From positions 1 through 48,264 of IMG/VR virus record IMGVR_UViG_3300018077_000002: DNA of 48,264 bases. The stretch is one strand, 5' to 3'. Shown one piece after another: positions 45,548 to 48,264 of this stretch. Within the stretch, counting starts at the first letter, position 1; every line of letters starts with the position of its first letter. The translations under genes and the position numbers were made by a program. A model generated the notes under the pieces. That model was not told the origin of the DNA and did no database searches. It worked only from the letters and a program-made list of their open reading frames with translations. Source of the stretch: a virus.

Positions 45548-46270
45548 ATGACACCAACACCAACATCGGTAGTGCCGTTTCAAACATTTCGTGACTTATT
45601 ACATAGCCGGTTTAATGGACTTCTCCTCCGAGGCAAGCATAAGCGGAATAGCCAAGCGTGTACGCTCGAACTCGCTCATGCGGCAGTCGGGGATGCATGG
45701 TCTGATACCCCGGATAAATGGCCAGACCTGCGCGCCCTGAATGACGCGCCGTGGTCCAACGATTTAGCCCGGACCGCTGGCCTTGTGCCGGTCATGGAGG
45801 CGTATTGGGAGTGGGACGCCTGGCCTCGCACTCGACAGGTAGAGACCATTACGCGCCTAGCCATCCTCACGGTGCAACGTATCATTGCTGACCTGCCCGA
45901 TTTGCCCGCTGCCGTGAGAACACAATGTCGAGCGGTTGCGACGCTCAAGGAGGCGGCGCAGGCGGCGTGGGGGGCGGCGCAGGCGGCGGCGGGGGCGTGG
46001 GCGGCGCAGGCGGCGGAGGCGGCGGCGGGGGCGGCGCAGGTGGCGGCGCTGGCGTGGGCGGCGCAGGCTGTGGAGGCGGTGGCGTGGGCGGCGCAGGCGG
46101 CGGCGCAGGCGGCAGGGGCGGCGGTGGCGGCGGCGGCGCAGGCGGTGGGGGCGGTAGCGGGGGCGGAGGTGGCGGCGGCTGGGGCAGCCGATGCCGTCTT
46201 GCAGCGAGCCTGTGCATGCTGGATTGAAGCGGCAGCCATGAAAGCGGAGCCAGAACGGAAGTTATCATGA
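45548..46270 (+). CDS. Protein with a long Ala-rich AAQAA-type repeat (240 aa)
   Basis: The N-terminal 130 residues are ordinary (VPFQTFRDLLHSRFNGLLLR, WPDLRALNDAPWSNDLARTA, VPVMEAYWEWDAWPRTRQVE). From about residue 135 to 218 the sequence is almost only Ala with Gln, Gly, Val, Glu and Trp (AAQAAWGAAQAAAGAWAAQA), then normal helix resumes (ADAVLQRACACWIEAA). It reads as an amphipathic helical repeat domain, not as random low complexity, because flanking sequence and frame are kept. I recall similar Ala-rich proteins in other phages and bacteria. Function unknown. Confidence 0.6.
   Translation: MTPTPTSVVPFQTFRDLLHSRFNGLLLRGKHKRNSQACTLELAHAAVGDAWSDTPDKWPDLRALNDAPWSNDLARTAGLVPVMEAYWEWDAWPRTRQVETITRLAILTVQRIIADLPDLPAAVRTQCRAVATLKEAAQAAWGAAQAAAGAWAAQAAEAAAGAAQVAALAWAAQAVEAVAWAAQAAAQAAGAAVAAAAQAVGAVAGAEVAAAGAADAVLQRACACWIEAAAMKAEPERKLS
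45951..46195. repeat. GGCGGCGCAGGC-type low-complexity DNA repeat
   Basis: About 245 bases consist of GGC/GCG/GGG triplets with interspersed GCAG, nearly all G and C, with strong purine (G) bias on the + strand. Several frames are open across it for that reason. It encodes the Ala-rich domain. Such a tract can slip during replication, so its length may vary between virions, and G-runs could form quadruplexes. Confidence 0.75.
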
Positions 46271-46563
46271 AGCCATGGCGAATGAAAGAATTGTGCGCGG
46301 ATTGCCCTTTTGCTGTAAACGGGCCAGGTCGTCAACTTCGGGCAAGTTTGGGGCTGAGTCGTTGGGCGGAAATTCTCTTCGCGCTCAAAAGGGATGGCCA
46401 TTTTACCTGCCACAAGACGAGTGATGAAACCGGCGATGGATCGAATCTGCTGTGCGCTGGGGCTATTCAGTGGCAGGAAAAGCGCAACCTCAGTTCGCAG
46501 CTTGTTCGGATAGGCGAACGGCTGGAATACTTCGCGGCTCATCGAAAAGGAGCTACGCCATGA
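46267..46563 (+). CDS. DUF6283-like small Cys/His protein (98 aa)
   Basis: ATGA overlap with the Ala-rich gene. ELCADCPFAVNGPGRQLRAS, HFTCHKTSDETGDGSN and LCAGAIQWQEK match a phage/bacterial family with conserved CxxCPF, CHKT and CAGA blocks that probably bind zinc. Function of the family is unknown. Confidence 0.65.
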   Translation: MKPWRMKELCADCPFAVNGPGRQLRASLGLSRWAEILFALKRDGHFTCHKTSDETGDGSNLLCAGAIQWQEKRNLSSQLVRIGERLEYFAAHRKGATP

Positions 46564-46847
46564 CCACCTATTCTGAGCACTGTCCGCGCTGTGAGCGCAT
46601 CACGGACCACATCACCGATCCGCAGAGCGCCTTCGCCGCGATCTGCCTGTACTGTAATCTGCGGCGGCCGGTCATTGGCTCTCCAAGTCTTGTCAGCCGC
46701 CGCGACCCGACGCTACAGCAGCCCGAGCCGGTCGGCTTCTATCACGAGTCGCCTACGCGATGGGTAGATTGGCTTTTATGGGGATCGCTGGCCTTAATCA
46801 TCATGACGGTCATCTATGCAGTCATTATAGGCCTGTTTCTCACATAG
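46560..46847 (+). CDS. Zinc-ribbon membrane protein (95 aa)
   Basis: ATGA overlap. HCPRCERITDHITDPQSAFA and CLYCNLRRPV form a zinc ribbon; the C-terminal WVDWLLWGSLALIIMTVIYA, then VIIGLFLT is a transmembrane helix. A tail-anchored protein with the ribbon in the cytoplasm is predicted. Unknown role. Confidence 0.55.
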   Translation: MTTYSEHCPRCERITDHITDPQSAFAAICLYCNLRRPVIGSPSLVSRRDPTLQQPEPVGFYHESPTRWVDWLLWGSLALIIMTVIYAVIIGLFLT

Positions 46848-46931
46848 CTCCAATGCGTGGAAACCTACGACGCCCATGCCTTTCCACAGGAGTGGCCCCG
46901 TCCATCGGAGCGCAAACAGGGTATACGAAAA

Positions 46932-47117
46932 ATGGATATAATTGATCGCTCTGGACAGCTTCGGACGAAAGCTGAATTACAAGCAGCGATCGAGGTAGTC
47001 ACACGCCGATTAATCCAGCACGCGTCACTGCCAGCCGATCGAGATACAATCGAATTGTTTGTCCTATTTCCAACCATTCTCGATGCCCTTAAAGAGTGTG
47101 CTGCCAGGAGAACGTAA
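46932..47117 (+). CDS. Small helical protein (61 aa)
   Basis: From ATG 46932 it reads DIIDRSGQLRTKAELQAAIE, then VVTRRLIQHASLPADRDTIE and LFPTILDALKECAARR. The same frame is open upstream to GTG 46857, giving 86 residues; the upstream part looks unrelated and lacks a ribosome site. Function unknown. Confidence 0.5.
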   Translation: MDIIDRSGQLRTKAELQAAIEVVTRRLIQHASLPADRDTIELFVLFPTILDALKECAARRT

Positions 47118-47136
47118 AATATAATAAGGAGGCATT

Positions 47137-47835
47137 ATGGCAATTCAAGCCCTGACCATCCCATCCGCTCACGCGGTCGAGGCGACCGCCAAGGCTGTCT
47201 TGGAACTCGTGATCAATTCGCCTGACTCGAAGAGCGAGGGCGAAGAGATGCTGGTGGCCGTCTCGACGGCTGGCAGGAATCTTGAGCACGATGAGGAAAT
47301 CCTGAAGCGTCCGCACCTGGATGCCCTCGACGAGATCCGCGCGGTCACGCGCCCCTACAAGGAATTGCTGAACACGCGGCGCAAAGAGCTGAGCGACAAG
47401 CTGATCATCTACGACAACTATTGCGAGAAGGAGGCGGCCAGGAAGCAGGCGCTGGAGAACAAGCGGTACGAGGAGAAGGTGCAGCGCGCCGAGGAGAAGG
47501 CCGAGCTGTTAGGCAAGCCAGTGCCGATCATCCCGCCTCCGCCGGTGATCGCTCCGCCGCCGAATACCAGCGTAACATCATCTGGCGCGCAGCTCAGCAA
47601 GCGGGTGACGCGCGATTGGCAGCTACCGGTCATCATATTTAACGGCCGTACCATCGCGATCGATCGACCAGAGCATCTCACCTACGCCGACGTGATTCAA
47701 TATAAGCTCAGAATCGACCCGAAGTATTTTGTGCTTGACACGGCCAGGGTCGGCCGCGTGATTCGCTCTGGCGAGGACATCTTGGGCATCGAGACGATCA
47801 CGCAGAAGGGCCTGTCAGTCAAACAAGGGTCGTGA
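47137..47835 (+). CDS. Conserved phage coiled-coil protein of the recombination cluster (232 aa)
   Basis: ATAAGGAGG before the ATG. After a short N-terminal region comes a long helix pair (EEILKRPHLDALDEIRAVTR, YDNYCEKEAARKQALENKRY, EKVQRAEEKAELLG), a Pro-rich linker (PIIPPPPVIAPPP) and a C-terminal alpha/beta domain (KRVTRDWQLPVIIFNGRTIA, LRIDPKYFVLDTARVGRVIR). I recall this three-part family beside exonuclease genes in many phages; its function is not known, though a nuclease-inhibitor or DNA-annealing role would fit the neighbourhood. The nuclease gene follows 8 nt later. Confidence 0.65.
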   Translation: MAIQALTIPSAHAVEATAKAVLELVINSPDSKSEGEEMLVAVSTAGRNLEHDEEILKRPHLDALDEIRAVTRPYKELLNTRRKELSDKLIIYDNYCEKEAARKQALENKRYEEKVQRAEEKAELLGKPVPIIPPPPVIAPPPNTSVTSSGAQLSKRVTRDWQLPVIIFNGRTIAIDRPEHLTYADVIQYKLRIDPKYFVLDTARVGRVIRSGEDILGIETITQKGLSVKQGS

Positions 47836-47843
47836 CGGCCCGC

Positions 47844-48264
47844 ATGAGTACCCTGCAAACCATAGACCACAACGGGCGCCGGTGGTACATTGACGGCGAC
47901 GGCAAGCACTACGTCAGCGTGACGCAGGCCATCAGTTATATTTCTGACTTTCTTGGTGAGGATGAATGGGCAGGCGTGCCGAAGTCAATTCTTGAAGTCC
48001 ATAGGTTGGAGGGTATCGGCTGTCATGAGGCATGCCTGAACTGGCTCGCGTTCACGCACGGCCTCTACTCGCGCTTTGATCTGCCAGTGAAGCCGCCGAA
48101 CCACCCCGACGAGGGCCGGTGGAAGAACGTGATCGCGAACGCCTTGAGAGGCTTTGAGGAGTGGTGCGACAAGCGCAAGCCGACCCCGCTCTGCATCGAG
48201 CAACCCTCAGTCAACACGCGATACGGATTAGCTGGCTGTCCTGATTTTAAGGGCGTGCTCTCCA
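47844..48264 (+). CDS. PD-(D/E)XK nuclease, N-terminal part (continues at base 1)
   Basis: ATG 47844 begins STLQTIDHNGRRWYIDGDGK, YVSVTQAISYISDFLG and LEVHRLEGIGCHEACLNWLA, the helical N-terminus with the conserved GxxxHxxC/L pattern before the catalytic core that lies across the joint. There is no strong ribosome site, and the gap to the previous gene is only 8 nt, so translation is probably coupled. The full product is 228 residues. Confidence 0.75.
   Translation, partial: MSTLQTIDHNGRRWYIDGDGKHYVSVTQAISYISDFLGEDEWAGVPKSILEVHRLEGIGCHEACLNWLAFTHGLYSRFDLPVKPPNHPDEGRWKNVIANALRGFEEWCDKRKPTPLCIEQPSVNTRYGLAGCPDFKGVLS
48142..48264. repeat. Terminal direct repeat, right copy
   Basis: Identical to bases 1-123, inside the nuclease gene. 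It must not be counted twice: the circle has 48,141 unique bases. Confidence 0.95.

Noticed and set aside
45676-46268. Gly-rich, Arg-rich and Pro-rich frames across the GC repeat on both strands
   Set aside because: The G+C triplet repeat lacks stops in nearly every frame; only the frame from 45548 has normal flanking protein on both sides and a ribosome site.

Overview
The window is a complete, circularly closed genome of a tailed bacteriophage (siphovirus type, HK97-like head). The first 123 bases are repeated exactly as the last 123, and a nuclease gene reads across that joint, so the unique circle is 48,141 bp. Essentially all genes lie on the + strand and most overlap by ATGA or sit a few bases apart. 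No integrase, repressor or complete tRNA gene was recognised, so a temperate lifestyle is not supported. The host cannot be named. Strong AGGAGG ribosome sites, sigma70-like promoters and two lipoproteins near the lysis genes suggest a bacterium with an outer membrane, but this is only inference.

Layout. (1) 42.5 kb through the joint to about 3.4 kb: early/replication region with a strong promoter, a structured leader, a type I hammerhead ribozyme, a DUF932 protein, a zincin-type metalloprotein, an alanine-repeat protein, a PD-(D/E)XK nuclease, a candidate recombination protein and a lambda-O-like replication protein whose gene carries iterons. (2) 3.4-8 kb: DNA-metabolism and modification-like cluster with a TET-associated-type glycosyltransferase, a uracil-DNA-glycosylase-fold protein, an FkbM methyltransferase, a Dam-type methyltransferase broken by a stop codon, a TSCPD protein and a RuvC-like resolvase. 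(3) 8-12.9 kb: many small accessory genes, several of them tiny zinc-ribbon proteins, plus a nucleotidyltransferase with its truncated partner. (4) 12.9-17 kb: late promoter, HNH nuclease, terminase subunits and portal. (5) 17-26 kb: a 9-kb block separating portal from protease, with a methyltransferase-DUF115 fusion, small genes, sandwich-fold virion-like proteins and a 1189-residue repeat protein. (6) 26-38.9 kb: prohead protease, major capsid protein, connectors, tail terminator, tail tube, frameshifted tail chaperones, tape measure and a large tail-tip protein. (7) 38.9-42.4 kb: lysis and surface region with an M15-type endolysin, small membrane proteins, a secreted nuclease-like protein and lipoproteins.

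The most striking element is a type I hammerhead ribozyme at 43164-43219. Every core position matches the consensus. It lies between two early genes and should cut the mRNA 64 nt upstream of the DUF932 gene. Also notable are the glycosyltransferase/glycosylase/methyltransferase cluster, several genes interrupted by single stop codons or a 4-bp duplication, perfect RNA three-way-junction and UUCG hairpins between genes, a CCCTTTG slippery site in the tail chaperone gene, and a repeated ribosome-binding module.
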